Position numbers and translations under genes: made by a program. 63,949 nucleotides of DNA from Acanthaster planci (lineage: Eukaryota; Echinodermata; Asteroidea; Valvatida; Acanthasteridae). Under the pieces are notes generated by a model. The model made no database searches, was not told the DNA's origin, and saw only the letters and a list, made by a program, of their open reading frames with translations. Positions 1 to 13,297 of this stretch are shown one piece after another (the first letter of the stretch is position 1; the number at the start of each line of letters is the position of its first letter). The DNA is taken from NCBI RefSeq assembly GCF_001949145.1, contig NW_019091492.1:482543-546491 (forward strand), read 5' to 3'.

Positions 1-354
1 GACAATGTTCTGTCCACTTTCTCTCAAGAACACAATGGGGAGGCACCCAAAAACTGAATTAAATGTCCATACTTTCTCTTCCGTTCTATATCATTCTAAG
101 TTCTATTATCAATTTTAGTATGTTACCCATTGGAATGCCTCTTATGCAAAAGGTCACATGTCACAGGAGCTCTATGAACATACAAATCCCAAAATCTTTT
201 GTAACATTGACAGAAATGTATAATTCTGCTTTACGTTAGTTGAGTGCAGTTTTCAGCAATGCAGATGTGACAACTGTTCCCTGATTGGCCAATAATGAAA
301 GTGTTGCCACACAAACTTGCTGCTTTGTCCCAGCTACTGATGCTGTTCTCATAC

Positions 355-501
355 CTCATGAATATTCCTCCTTTCTTTGATATCAGCCAAATCATTTTCC
401 AGTCGCTGGATCTCTTGCTTCAAGCGACCACACTCTCGCTCAGCCACAAGCATCATGTGTTTCTCTGTTTCCAACTCGTTGTTTCGAGCACGGTTTAGCG
501 C
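355..501 (-). CDS. CCDC39: CCDC39 coding exon 3
   Basis: It is 147 nt (49 codons), phase 0, with acceptor ttgttag and donor gtatga. It encodes the segment with AERECGRLKQEIQRLEND, the most conserved block of the CCDC39 N-terminus. The next exon must lie left of the window, because no acceptor followed by coiled-coil sequence is visible in 1..354. Confidence 0.88.
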
Positions 502-2741
502 CTAACAAAAGTAATGAAATTCCATGTTTCGAAATTAATTCATAAGTTGTAACACATAGAGAAGCAGACATGTTTGAGAGGTAAATGCACTTGTAAAATA
601 TTTACTTGACAAATGTTAGGAACAATTCTTGAGGACCAATGGCATGAATGATATTAATCAAAGGAGAAGCTCTACACTGCCAAGCCCACGATGTGGTACA
701 TGTACGTTATAATGATTTGGGCAGGATGCATTGAGAGTATTTCAGCTGAGTGAATAGATTGGTTACCTGTGTCTGATTGAGTTCCTGCTGCACATTCTTC
801 ATGTGTTCTGACATAGCAAACACCCGGTCCTCATGCTCTGACAACTCTGCCTGACATCTCACTGCCTCTTGTTGGTTGCGCTGGACCTGTTCATAGTGAG
901 AGTCGAAGATTCAGTGGCTGTAGGTACACAAATCCTTAAATATGATGAAACTGACAAGAACACCTTTAAATTTATTAAAGCATTAGCTCATATGTAATAG
1001 AAGTACAAAATTCCACATATCGTTGGGTGCCAACAAGGTTGTAAGGAGGAAAAATGGGTCAAACGGTCAAATTTTGGTTTGGGGGGAAAAATTGATGGAG
1101 CATTAAATATCTTTCATTTGGTATACATGTTGAATCAAAAGGCAATGTCATTCTGACGTAATTAACAGAATGAAAAGGATGGTAGGTGGTTTTCCTTTAC
1201 TTTTGCACTGACGAAGGACATTACCACATAATAATAATTTAACAAAATATGCAATAGCATCCCACTGAAGTGTAGATGCAGTCAAAGTGTATTCCCGTTA
1301 AAAGGCTGTTACCTGTAGCATAAAATGTAAATTACTATTAAAAATCAAGTTTTTTTAACCATTATGTAATGCAAAATATTATTTTAATCGCTAAAAACTT
1401 AATCCAGCTAAAATTCAGACTTGTGTGATTTTTATTTACGAATGGGAGCCCCAAAACTTTAAAATTGATAATCTCAAAACATAATATTTGCATGCCTGGG
1501 CTACTAACATCCTTCTCCTTGGAACACTACACAATTAGGTCACATTAAGAGGAGGCAATAGGTAAATTTCTTGAAGGTTTTGTTACAGTAGCAGTTCTTA
1601 CAAAAGCAAAAACATCAAGATGTATCGGCTAGGCTGGAGCGCAGTGAAGTCATCTCCAGGACATTGACATAAAGTTTAAATCGCTTTTTCAACAAGATGA
1701 CCACTTTGAGCTCAACAACAAAAGCGTTTCCGATTTGAAGGGGATTTCTCTCTTTTCTTCCCAAATGTGAGTAAACCTTACCATCTTATTGGAATCTCCA
1801 ATTCTCACTCAATCCTAAGCTTGTAATTGGACAGTTTGAGGACCACTTTGGAAGTGAATCCAAAGGATTTTGATTCTGGGTACGAGCTATTTTAAGTGAA
1901 ATGACTTAAAGGGGTGGAAAGCTTATGGAAGGTACTTGGACCGTACTATTGCCGGACCATGTCCAAATGTCAAAAAAGGCCACTTGTAGAGTCCAAGTTA
2001 CTTGGACTAGTGTACCCCATTCTTGCAGTCAAGATGAGATCACTGAGTCTTGATTCTTCCCTCTGATTGGTTAATTGGTGGCTATCCCATATTTCACACT
2101 AGAAACTCAGAGGGGCAAAAACAGTGCTGCGGTCTATACGGAAAATCTCAATTAGGCTGATTGACTCTTATTGTCTTAACCTTTAGGCCTATGCCTACAT
2201 CAATTTATGCCCAAAATTTCACTATTTTAGGCAATATGAGTATGAACAGTTTCCCACACTGTACCGAAAAGGTTTCAGTTCTTTATCATGTTGCATCAAA
2301 AAAGGAGGAAAACATGCAAGTACTTTTTTCAAGATGTATTTTTGCGTTGGGGAGATGTTAATTTATATAACGGGTTTTGCCTTTACCCAACGTACATATT
2401 ATTAATAAACACTGTATGCTCAGTGCTTGTCCAAGAGCTTGCGATGCAAGTACTTGTACAAAGTGAAGGGAAGTTGCCCCTTTGCCCAGACGTGAGTGCA
2501 ATAAATGGAACAGCCTCCAACCATAAGAGTAATTTCCCTCAAAAATCAAAACCCTGCCCTCTTTCTACAAAACCATGAAAATTAACCTTGCAGTCAGGCG
2601 AAATGATGTCATGCCATTTCCAGAAAGCTAGTCTTAACACTACATTACCTCATCTTCCAGCAATTTATTCTCTTGATTGGCTACAGGAACCTTCATCCCA
2701 CCGTCCCACTCCATCTCGCTTAGAACACTTTTAACACTCAT
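355..2741 (-). CDS. CCDC39: CCDC39, first three coding exons (5' part of gene)
   Basis: This is the start of the coiled-coil axonemal protein CCDC39. With CCDC40 it forms the 96-nm ruler that positions inner dynein arms and the nexin-dynein regulatory complex on motile cilia. The exons are 2741..2649, 886..767 and 501..355 on the minus strand (31, 40 and 49 codons), all joined in phase 0 at GT-AG sites. The N-terminus reads MSVKSVLSEMEWDGG and then VPVANQENKLLEDE, matching the vertebrate VPVANEENKLLEDQ start as I recall it. Exon 2 carries EHMKNVQQELNQTQ. Exon 3 carries GRLKQEIQRLEND, matching the family's GRVKDEIQRLENE. Residue counts per exon equal the recalled human segments. The rest of the gene lies beyond position 1. 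Identity is recognised by motif and spacing, with no search run. Confidence 0.9.
767..886 (-). CDS. CCDC39: CCDC39 coding exon 2
   Basis: It is 120 nt (40 codons), phase 0 on both sides, with acceptor ...gaacag and donor gtaacc. It encodes a polar, heptad-rich coiled coil ending in EHMKNVQQELNQTQ. The preceding intron (887..2648) holds no coding sequence I recognise, only a piece of a dispersed repeat. Confidence 0.88.
2354..2442. repeat. Dispersed repeat, copy 1 (in CCDC39 intron 1)
   Basis: GATGTTAATTTATATAACGG and the roughly 70 following bases recur nearly unchanged at 33167..33250 in the same orientation. The shared block ends at CCAAGAGCTTGC. The element type was not recognised. Confidence 0.75.
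2649..2741 (-). CDS. CCDC39: CCDC39 coding exon 1 (start codon exon)
   Basis: The ATG is at 2741..2739 and 31 codons run to GAG before the donor gtaatg. The start was chosen because the N-terminal length and the conserved VANQENKLLEDE segment line up with the family start. No longer in-frame extension has family similarity. Confidence 0.88.
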
Positions 2742-3023
2742 TTCGGCTCAGTCGCAAGTCGCCTGTTCTGTTTGTCAATGCGGCGTCAATATAGGCCTAG
2801 GCCTAAAACAGCTTGTCGGCAACAGTTTGCTCTATCCTAATTGCAAAAACAAATTGGGTAGGTCTAAATAACTACTAAATATCCTTCCCTGGAAAAACCA
2901 CAAATCCTATTTTGTGAGACTTTTCGATACAAGTTTAGTAAAGTGTCAAAAATAAACAAAAAATTCTTGCTGTCAAATAGTAATGTTTGTAATCACAGAC
3001 AAAAACGTACAAACTGCTAGCGT

Positions 3024-3039
3024 TGTTTGCTGTGGTTAC
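3024..3039. promoter_or_regulatory. Candidate forkhead core in the CCDC39 5' flank
   Basis: TGTTTGC at 3024..3030 fits the forkhead core TRTTTRY. It sits about 285 bp upstream of the CCDC39 start and is followed by TGTGGTTAC, a weak RFX half-site-like sequence. FOXJ1 and RFX factors drive motile-cilia genes, so the position is plausible. The motif is short and could occur by chance. Confidence 0.25.
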
Positions 3040-3479
3040 GGTATTCGCACTCGTTGACCTTTCACTGGTCCCTCACACATAAAAGTGCGCTTGGTATGTT
3101 TAAGCGAACACGCCGCGTACCATTGATAATTTTAATACGCAGTTATAATATACCAAATGAGGGCGCTGTATAGAAAATTAAAGATGGCATTATTTTCACG
3201 GTTACCACAGACCGTGTCTTCACAAAATTGGACATACACATTAATAGAGTCGCCTGGTGCCTCTCGGAAAGAGGTCGGGCCGCACTTTTTTTCTGTGGAA
3301 ATTCAGGATTATGACAAAAACGTCGGTTTTCTTTTCAACTTTACAAGGGTCAACCATGCGATTGTCTTTTTTATCCGCCCCGCTCCAAAAACACCCCCAA
3401 ATAGTAGTCGAACTATTCGATCAGCCCTGTGAATAATGCCATTCCCTGCTTTGAAAGAAATGATTCAAAAAACGATACC

Positions 3480-4800
3480 CAAATCTGGTTTCAAGCTGCA
3501 CTCAAGGGACAAACGCTCCTCATTAGAAGTTTTAGACCTTGAATCTAACATCTACAAAATCAACGCTTCGACGGGCTCTCCATTCATCACCCTTTGAGGC
3601 GACTTTTGAGGATGGACTGGTCTGATAAACGGAACCCCAGGAGCTCTTCAGGAAGGATAGTCCAACCTCATTTTGACAAATCACCTGACCCCCAAAGTCA
3701 CGTTTACTACCAGGCGTGGTGTCACGACAGGCTCTGAAAACACCTTGGGCCTACGACTGACCTCACATCCAGACTTAATCTCTGATGTTTCGCCTCATTC
3801 TGGAATTAGTGATCAGTGCATTGTGCAACAACACTTCATAAAAGACTACCCCCCCCCAGCCACCTCGTAAAATTTGGGGAAGGTGGGCGATGAAGAATTT
3901 ATAGACCAGGCAAAACATGGTTGTAAACTAAGTTTCTTCAACTAGCATCCAGATACAAGATCTGTTGAGGACAACTGGGTGTGTTTGATAGGCCTAAATG
4001 GCTTAAATTACAAATCCTGTTACCCACAAGTTTGCTCAAGGGTCGAATGCACCCCCCCCCCAGTTTGGCTCTCTACAAGACTGAAGCGGCTCTGCAACAA
4101 GAAAAAGAAATTCTACATCAATGCCAAGAAGAGTGGCTTTAAAATAAGATTGGAACAAATTCACCAGAGTGCGGAAACAAGTCGTCCGTACCACAGACAA
4201 CATGTCTCTTCAATTCTGGAAGGAGAAAATCCAAGGTTTATGAGATCCAGACGGACACATGTCAAACACTTAAAATGAATGACCATTAATCACTTAAGAC
4301 CAGGAAAAAGCAGAATGTTTTCACCTCGGAAAATATGGATCCTTCATCGTTTCCGGACGTACCACCCAGTCTGTTTGCAGAAATGCCTCCAATTAAAATC
4401 GATGTAGAATGTGTCAAGAAGCTATTGCTCAACATTAACACACCAGAGACCATAAGGCCTGACAAATTTCAGAATCAGGCTCTCAATATCGCAGCTGGAG
4501 AGCTAGCTGGTTCCTGTCTTAAACGTCGCTGGACTCAGGTGATCCTCCTCAAGAGAGGTTTGACTACAGTAGTACCAACGCCGCAAATTATTGTCCCGTT
4601 TAATTAACTTTCATTTGTTGCGAGATGTTGGAACACATAATTGACAGCAACTCGATGAGACACCTTTCTGGACATCATATTTTTCTGACAATAAGAATGC
4701 GACTTCATTCGAATAAAGCGAGGGAATTATGCCATGGCATGGTCCTTCGTGATGTTCCATCAACTCCCCATCACGTCTCCGTGTCAACGCCGACTTGTCT
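3480..4800 (+). pseudogene. Degenerate CR1/Rex-type LINE (endonuclease end to RT start)
   Basis: This is the broken remains of a non-LTR retrotransposon ORF2 on the plus strand. In order it shows the end of the endonuclease domain (SNIYKINAS with ITL before a GDF-like block near 3.6 kb, then ENTLGLRLTSHPDLI and SPHSGISDQCIV at 3.73-3.83 kb). The basic linker follows (RLKRLCNKKKKFY, SSILEGENP, 4.08-4.24 kb), then the pre-RT segment (DVPPSLFAEMPPIKIDVECV, 4.35-4.41 kb) and an EHIIDSNSMRHL block at 4.63-4.67 kb. Stops and frame changes separate every block. The catalytic RT motif is not seen. The clade is inferred from motif wording only. Confidence 0.75.
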
Positions 4801-5100
4801 TAACGGATGACTTGGTAACCGGTCGAGTTGTAATAATTCGTAGGATCGTTGGCCTAAGCCACCAATCCATTATCCACATACTCAATGAAACGTTATTTGA
4901 ATGGAATTCGAAATAGACGTGTAAATGCCAAGTCAGAAAATAAGGAAAGGCGATCGATGCGCGACTATGACCAGTATGTCAAAAGTTGTATTTCATTCAC
5001 TTTTTATAGTTTGAAACTAAGGCCACTTCCAAATTCAGAAACTGCCCTACTTTGGAATAGGACATACATGGGAAGTAAATTTAAGGAAGCTCAGTCATAG

Positions 5101-7200
5101 AAAAGTTGCACACCTTTTACTCACATATACTATAGGCCTACGTTTTCCGATTCCGATGAACATTTGAGCAAGAACTACCTCTAGACCCACGATCCGCTGC
5201 CAAGAACGTTTTAAAACGAATTAGCTTGGGCAGTTTCTGTTTTCCATGCCCAATCCTTTGTCAGTTTGTTGAGTGACATCTTGTGAAATCGCATTAGATT
5301 TTGTACCTTTTGGACGTACAATAATATCATTCTCCCATTTATCTCATTAAGCCATAAATTGACCCAATCATATTGAGTTTTTCATTGATCACTTACGGGA
5401 AAATGCTGACTTACGATCAAAGGAGCAAACTGACTCAAGAACATAAACACATCTTTTTAGTTGGAACATTTATTGGTTTGAAGATGCAGAATTGCAGGTT
5501 GCAGACGAAAGACCATTTTCGTCGACATCGCCTTGCTTTTGCTTAGAATTCCTTTCGTTCCTTCTACGAAAGCCCTGAAGTGTCATTATTTATTTTCAAA
5601 AAGTGAAGCAAGTTTGTATATCTTTGGTAAAAATGAAGTTGGAAAAATACATATCACCTTTTATACTTCATGGCAATGGTGGGCTTTTGTACCCCCTGTT
5701 CTCGCGAAATGCCAAATAGTAGGCGCATTTTTCTTCACTGGGCTTAGGAAAAAGTGCTCACTCGAGGAAGGTCGGTTGTAACGGAATGCTTTGCCTTTAA
5801 TTTTGCAGACACGCAAGGCATGGATGTCTGAAACAACATTTCACTAATTTGGTTAAGGGTGGATCTGAGGATTTTCCCAGGACGTCTGGCCCGTCAGACA
5901 TTTTTAAAGTCCAAAAGTTGCAGACAGCCGGACAGTCAAGTCATGCATTACATGCACTTCTCTTTGTTTGTCTAACAATAATACAAATCCGAGGCATTGT
6001 CGAGGATAACACAAAAAAGTAAACAAAAAAAAATTTCCATTGTGGTCCTAGGGCAGGATATCACGTTTGTGTTATTACTGTAATTGTTATTTCATTTTTT
6101 TTTAGTCAGAGCCTTGGGGGGGAGAGGGTTGACCCCCACCCCCCTCGGGATATGCAAATTCAAAGATCTGTTGACAGCATGGCCAAGAACAGAAGTACAG
6201 AGCATTGACATTCTAGGGCAATCTTTCGTACTCTTTTTTTATCACGAACTTGGATAGAAAATCATCACCAAAAAGGAGCCGTTCTTTTTTCGGATGATTC
6301 GTTCCCTAGCTGTATCCTCCGGTGAAATTAAAAGATGAGCGAGCCATATTACATGTACTGTAATTAAAAGGTCATTCATCCATTCTTTTTGTTCAAAGTC
6401 TGGTTTCTGATTTTGAAAGAACAAACATATCATCTACCGAAGCCTGGAAGGGAAGCTGCCATTAATTTTGAGTTTGTTAGTTTTGTTTTGTGTTTCTATA
6501 TCTTGAAGTTGATTTAGAAAGCTGTCAAAACGTAGTTCATTTGCCTTAAGTGCCAGAGTGACCACAAAAAAAAACCGGTTATTCAGTCCCAACATACTCT
6601 CCGAGGATTTATTTGTGTGAAGGTTCTATCCGCCCCGAGCAGAAGCACCCCCTTATTGGTTGAAAAGAGCCATGTTGATCTGGAGTGTTCATTTTGTTGG
6701 TAGCAATGCGACCGCAACGCATGCATTTCATAGTCGTTTGTAAACCAGCGAAAAGCAGTTCCTACTAAAAGGAGCCTGCGCTGCCAGGAAAATGGCGCCT
6801 CTTTACCGTACTGACTGTTCGGATTTATTAACCTTATGCCATAATCAGAGAGAACTAAGCCCTGGCAACACAAAACATGTGTGTTCGAACTATTGAACCT
6901 TCGGAATAGTGAGCAGTGACCAGTGGATCTTGATATCGAATTTCAAATTTCAAATAGTCGTTCCTAAAGATGTTTCTGCTCACGAGTCCTGTTTAGCCTG
7001 TTATATTTCTAACATCACTTAAATGCAAAATTATGGTTGTAGTTGGTCTCAAATCCTGTTTTGTTTTGACTCAAAGCGCGTGTGGGGAGTAAAATTCCAA
7101 TCACGGACGTCTCATTCACTGAAAAAAAAAACGTCTGCGGGACTGACAATGACTTTGTAGAAAATCTGAAGCCATCGTGCCGAATATAAAAAGATGGTTG
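5101..7200. other. No gene recognised
   Basis: AT-rich sequence with short A/T and G runs (for example near 6.1 kb). No ORF has family similarity and no splice-coherent exon was found on either strand. Confidence 0.5.
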
Positions 7201-7329
7201 GCTACGTGTCACTGCAATGGGGGCGTTCGAGTGAGCTACTCAGTTAACACGAGTACACTCCTGAGCGCTCGAACTACTGGAGTACGACCCGCGGGTCAAC
7301 GAGAGTAGAGGGGGAGTATATAATATACT

Positions 7330-7500
7330 CCTTGCATTGCGTGTGCCTTCGCGTCGTGTTGTTAATTGATGCCGCGACGCCACGACATCTGTCGCGTCGT
7401 GTCGTCACGTCGTGGCGGGACGACGCGACGGAGCTGTCGTAGCGTCGCGTCGTGGTGTCGGGGCGACGGGACGACGCGACGCAATTTTGGCGGCTACAGA
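7330..7500. repeat. CpG-dense CGTCG-rich repeat block
   Basis: The stretch is built from repeated GTCGCGTCGTC and CGACGCGACG words on both strands, so open frames appear in both directions. It stands out from the AT-rich surroundings. It could be simple-sequence expansion or the interior of an element; coding is not supported. Confidence 0.5.
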
Positions 7501-7619
7501 ACACCAAGCAAGATGAGGTAAAAGCAAGGGCGGATCCCGATTTGTCCCCAAGGTGGGTGGGCGTGATCCCATTTTTTTTAAGCAGCATGGGTCCGGGCAT
7601 TTTAGATTCTAGGCGCTCT

Positions 7620-10600
7620 GTGGTGCAATTTCAGGCGGTATGACCAATCCTTTTCGTCTCCCCCTCTTTTTCTGGATCTGATCTTAGTAAGGAGTAAAAA
7701 AACTGTCTACAATGATTGGAAGTCTGTACTTTTCAAACTCATATTCCCCTTTTCGTATGTTGTACTTCGGGAATAAAATTATCACTTTCATATGTCCAAC
7801 ACTTTCACATCCCAAACGTGCGGTGTTTATCGGGAAGGGGTGTAACTACAAAGTGGTATTCAACGGAGTGGACTCAGTGTAGTATGATCGTCACCATTAC
7901 TTTTCCCAAACTTTTATAGATTGACTTGTTAAATAAAAGTCAGATGATGAAATAGCAAAGAAAGACTGGTTTAGGCAAGCACCATTTAAAGAAAATCGGT
8001 ATATTTCTATAAAAAATAATTATTTTTGTTACGAAGTCATAAGACCATATCAGTCTAAGATACCTCAGAATCATCAGGGCCCTTCCGCTTTTTTTGGACT
8101 CAGAAATTGGGAAGCTAGCCTCTGTGGAGTTACGGTTACATTTTCATTTTTTTTTTTTGTTTTTGTTTTTTTTTTTTTTGGTGCTGGTTTGCCTATCTTT
8201 GGTTTAATTTTGATTTAATTCACAAGTGAGCATACAATCATAACTGGTTCCCAGAATGTAATTTATGCAGTTCTTCTTTTTTTGTTTATGCAACCAGAAA
8301 GTCAATTCTGGTCCTCATGCATGGTTACGGTACTAGGTAGCTAGGTCTGGCACTTGTAAACGCATAGGTAATTGGGTTTGTATTTATCAGAGAGCGCCAA
8401 CCTCTCATCTCGTGTTCGGCAACGTTAGGGCCATTTTGTGCACACCTAAAGACTCTGTACTTCGGGTTACTGCATGTATTTCGTTTTGATTCATAAGGGT
8501 GATAACATGCCCTCCCTCTCCCATCTAGTCTTCGTGTTTTTATTTCTGTGTACTGTGGAAGAGTCATATTTTCTGTGCTTTTCCTCTCAATAAACCAGTT
8601 TCAATAGTTTGGTTAAATTCTCACTGATGCATTCCGTCGTTTGCTTATGATGGTAATAAACACAGATTTTTTTAGTTATTAGTTAGCTGCAATCTAACCG
8701 GGAAGATTTCAAAATGTTGTTTTCTTTTGGGGATTCGACTCCAAAATCCTACACTGTCCCATTTCTTTCTCATAAAAGTTCTAGTGGGATTGCAATGTTC
8801 CCATCCTGATTACAATGTAAATATTTCTTCTGGTTGGATGATGAAGATTGGTACATCTTCAATTACATCAGGCAGTCGTCTTCGTGTGGATGGAGAGGTT
8901 CTGTTGGGAGGAGAGCACTGAGATTTTATTCATTTCTGCTGATAAAGCTTCGTCTTTTTTCAGAGGGTAGGTGATGAAATCAAAGAACGTAATTCAAAGC
9001 ACAATCCGGCATAACCCAAATAACACTTGTATACCTTTTGAGAACACAAAATGTGTTCTTAACCATACTATGTATAAACTTGGAATTCACAAGAACTATT
9101 GCTCACAGGAAGCTACTGTAGAGATTTTTTGAGCTGTTGCCTTAGGAACAGTTAAATGACTTCTTGTGAAAACAAGAATCAAATTCAAGTGGGTTGTTTA
9201 ATAAGAAAATGATCAGTTGATCCCGGAAACGATATTCTTGATTTTTCTGTTTATTGCATGTTTTCGAGAGGGAGACCGAGGACTTCAGAATTGTACTGAA
9301 AATGTGGGACAATTTATTCACTGCACGAAATAATCTGGTTCTCTTGACAAATAATGGAATCTGCAAAGTTAATACAAAATTTATTTTCCCAATGCAATAT
9401 AAAGCACTATTACATTCTCAGTAACTAATCACATCTGTTTGTATTCAATAAAAGCATGTGAAATCCGCACAGGTACTTTAAGTTAGAGGTAATATCAAAA
9501 CAGGCTGTGGTGTTTAAGATGTAATTTTTGTTAACAATGGCAATGGCGTTATAATCCGTTACAAAATCATTTCTTAATTAGCCATTAGCATTGGTAACCC
9601 AAAATCTATTCAGGAAAAGGGATTTTGCTTTTTGTGTTGATTAAAGCTGAAGGTACAGTTTGCAGTGGATATTCTTAATTACTGCATTATCATTACATAC
9701 GTTTCGGGTGACAAATGGCTTCAAGTTGTGTCAACGTGAAACAATGCTTGCCCTTGTTAAGGTCAAAAGTTAACTGGTTTGATTCAAGGAGAAACTTTAA
9801 TTGCTTTAAAGTAAGCATATGTCACACACCAAACTTTTTTTCTCTCTATACAGAGAGTCTGCCACCAACAGAGGTTTCTACTTGATTAACTGTTTTGTTC
9901 TGTGATTATGCTTGAAGCTATGTGAAAGTATTGTCTTACAATTATGATCACATTACTTCCAATTATGATGCTGGTCGTACATTGCAAAGACTTTCTAATA
10001 TCCCAAATTGTCAATTTTTTCTTATAATTGAACAATACACACTTTCACAATATCAACGTATTTGCAGACAACACACAACTTTTTGTACAATTTTTTCACA
10101 TATTTGAATTGAACACGAAGAGGAAGTAAAAGTCTTTTTTCTAATACACCTGTTATGAATGCAGAGGCTCGTATCAACCAATATTTCGACTGCCTCAATT
10201 ATGCATTATGGATTTTTCTGCCATTTTTGTTGGGGGGTGGAGTTAACATCTGTGATGCAATCATGCAAAATGAGTCTTTTTTGACCCAAACTAATTTGTT
10301 GAATTTATTTCATTCATTTGAAAAGTATACTATGTCATCTTTATATCTTTGAAAATCCATCCTTGAAACAACCTTTAGATCAACAGCAGTGGAAGTTGAA
10401 ACACGAAAAAAGATTTGATTTTTGGCACTTAATTTTTAGACATTTCTTCAATAAAATTAAAAAATGACTCATATTGATTGATCACATCCCTTTTTCAAAA
10501 TAAGTTCTCAACCCTTCGATCATAAAACTTTGATATTTCAAGAAATATATAAAAAATTATCACTTTGAAGCAAATTCCCTCTGATATTTGCATATTATCA

Positions 10601-12240
10601 ATAGGTGTTCAACATACTTAAGAAAGAAAAAATCACAAAACTGTTTCACAAAAACAGTATACAAGTTTTAATGCTTGGAATACCTTACAAACTTTTAAGA
10701 CGTCAGCTTCTTCTGAATATGAATAATATTAGACATATAAATGAGGTAATATTTACATGTTTGAAAAGCCAGATGTATGTGAAACACAACTGAGGACAAA
10801 AGGCTCTCTTTTGGACCCAGCTTTTGCACCTGCATATCCTGAACACATGTTTGCACATGGCTCAATTTATAGCACCATAGGCATGTATGCAGAGCCAAAT
10901 TTATTAAACTTATCCACTACAAACAAGGAATAATCCTATAAGAAATACATGTACATTATATTAGGTTAATTAAAAATAATTGCATGTTTTTCAAATTCAT
11001 CTCACCATTTGTGATTATCAATTCAACACAAAATAAGCCAAAATTGGAATTATGTTTTTTGTGACTCAGTCAAGGTGACCCTGTCAGTTACCAATGAACT
11101 GTTCCCAGTAGGGAAATGGCAATAAAGAAATAATCTGTTTTAGAAATGGGAAGAATACCTCAGACAAATTTTCTGAGGAATCTCATGGAGCTAGGTAATG
11201 ACTGAAGGCTCACTGCTCAGCTAGTTAAACTAATGACAATGTTGCATCTGCACTGTGCGTGTAATAATAACACAGCAACTTTCGGTAGAAAACAAGATCA
11301 AGGATCAGCTTGTTGCTAACAGCACATTTAACCAGACTTTTTTCAAGAACTCTGATGAATCTGGAAGCATTACACAGTGATTATCCCAATTTGTTATCCT
11401 TACTTGCCCTTTGCAACTGTACGTCCTGCTGTAGAATTAGCATTGCAAAAGGGCACATATATCATGCATTAACAGGCAGCTGTGGGGCCTCAGAGAAAAG
11501 TCTGGACTGCTTTGTATTAATGTTAATATTTATATTTCATTAGAAGGCAGATGATTATTACAAAAAATACCAACTGATTTATGACTGCAATGATTCCAAA
11601 CTATTTTTGCCAGATGCGATTCCTGACAAACTAGGCTACACCACGGAATTAAAAAAAGGCGTTTGATGTTGTACCCAGCACTGCAATGAAAGCCCCTTTC
11701 TTTACGTGCACACCATGGTTAGCACTTGTGTGTTCTGTAAATTTTCTTTTCTTTTCAATAACCAATACCGTGTTATTCCCCATAGATATTGTTCAGGACC
11801 GATATACCCTGCCTATTCCACTGTATCTCCACTAGCCCATGAAATATTTCCCAATCTCCTAATCAACAAAAACATAAACTAGTCCATCCCCCAGTCAAAT
11901 ACCTCCACTGTGAACGCTCACAAACAACTTGGTTCCCTGTAGTTCCTTCTCTTGCATGGTGACCCACATGACTGCAGGCACCAGAGCGTATCAACCCTGT
12001 TGCAGGATAGATAAGTGAGTCCTGAGACAGCGAGACCAAGACTGAGAGAAACTCTCCCCAAACTACCAATTCAAATGAAGCTGTCCCATGTGGAACCCCA
12101 AAATCCCAATGCAATAGACCTATAGCACCCTCTACATAAGTCACATGACCTATAGTGGGTATAAAACATAAACATGGCATCCTCTGTAGCAAAGTGCTGC
12201 TATTGTAAGGTACATGATTCTTGCATCTGCTTATTTAATC
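7620..12240. other. No gene recognised
   Basis: A long AT-rich stretch with a poly-T run near 8.15 kb and low-complexity T-rich sequence. Short frames in both directions lack known motifs. Confidence 0.45.
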
Positions 12241-12262
12241 AAGACTTTTCTTCTCAAAGTCT

Positions 12263-12830
12263 TTGAAAAATATTTTGGAATTGGTACCTGAGACTTCACT
12301 GGAGTGGCTGAATAAAGCCAGTGAGGACAGTTCCAGCAGGTCTTGGACTTTTTATAAGAAACATTATGTTCATGATGTCATAGTCACACCGAATGTTGGT
12401 GTGGTTGGGGCCACTATCAGTGCTAGCATCAGCAGAAGCAGGGGTAAATGTGATAAGGGCTCACTGTTACCACAGCAAGAGGCGGCTAGCTCATTTCTTA
12501 TCCAAGTGACTTCTCATAATAATAGAGCGAGTGTTTTATCTGCACACTGTTCATGCAAGGCATGCATGCCACACATACATCTATGCTGTGTTATATCAGA
12601 TGCTAGCCTATTTCAGTGACGACTCACTTCATTTTTTTTACAGACGCATGGACATCCAGGGTGCAGGAATGGTATGTACTGAGAATGGGAGTGGTGGAAT
12701 TGCTACCAATAATGGGTATTCATTTTCCCAAACCTGAAACCAATACAGAGTGGCAGAGAAAGAAACTACCCGTGTTTTCTAAGTTCTATGAGCCAAAGAG
12801 GCCCTTCATGAAAGCTTCCCAGTCAGATTA
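12263..12830 (+). pseudogene. SWIM zinc-finger-like gene remnant
   Basis: The frame at 12263..12619 contains FYKKHYVHDVIV, ISRSRGK and then VLSAHCSCKACMPHIH. This resembles the SWIM-type region (hallmark AHCxCKAGLGxxCSH) of YqaJ/SWIM proteins that are multicopy in marine invertebrates. The spacing after CxC is altered: CKACMPHIH replaces CKAGLG...CSH, so the finger is probably not functional. After an ACAG-like acceptor near 12644, another frame (12644..12830) reads TDAWTSRVQEWY and then LPIMGIHFPKP before a stop. That could be the next exon or unrelated sequence. Assignment rests on motif wording; a hAT fragment was the alternative considered for the second part. Confidence 0.4.
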
Positions 12831-13297
12831 ACTGGACTATCACAATGAAACACCTACTGTAGAGGCATGGATGAAAAGCCTCCCATTTTCATACTTGCTT
12901 GCAACAGCCTGCAAGGGCTTCCCCAATTAGCATATTTCACATGAAGTACAGTGCTGCAGTGGAAACATTGACAAGAACTGGCTATATATTGTCTGTGTTA
13001 ATTGTCCATCTTATTGGGAAATAATATAGAGTATGATTATTTCAAAATCCCTGTACAGAGGAAACTCTTAAAAGAGGAAACCCTCTTCAAATCTTTTGTT
13101 TTTCCATGCCTATTTTATAACAAGGTTGTGGTTATGATAAAGTATTCTTGATTGCTATAAAAGAACTTGGCAGTAATAGGTCAAGTTCTAGGAATGTTGT
13201 TCATGAGGGAAAAAAAGGATTCTTTTCATACGAGTGCTCTGAGACTCTAGAAAAGAATTAGAATTAGAATAGCTCCCTCCTATTAAGTATTTCATAG

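Noticed and set aside
7274-7600. 108-residue minus-strand frame rich in Arg, Ser and Thr
   Set aside because: It is produced by the CGTCG-rich repeat block, with no family motif.
11863-12192. 109-residue minus-strand frame
   Set aside because: No motif or splice context was recognised, and a chance open frame is the simplest reading.
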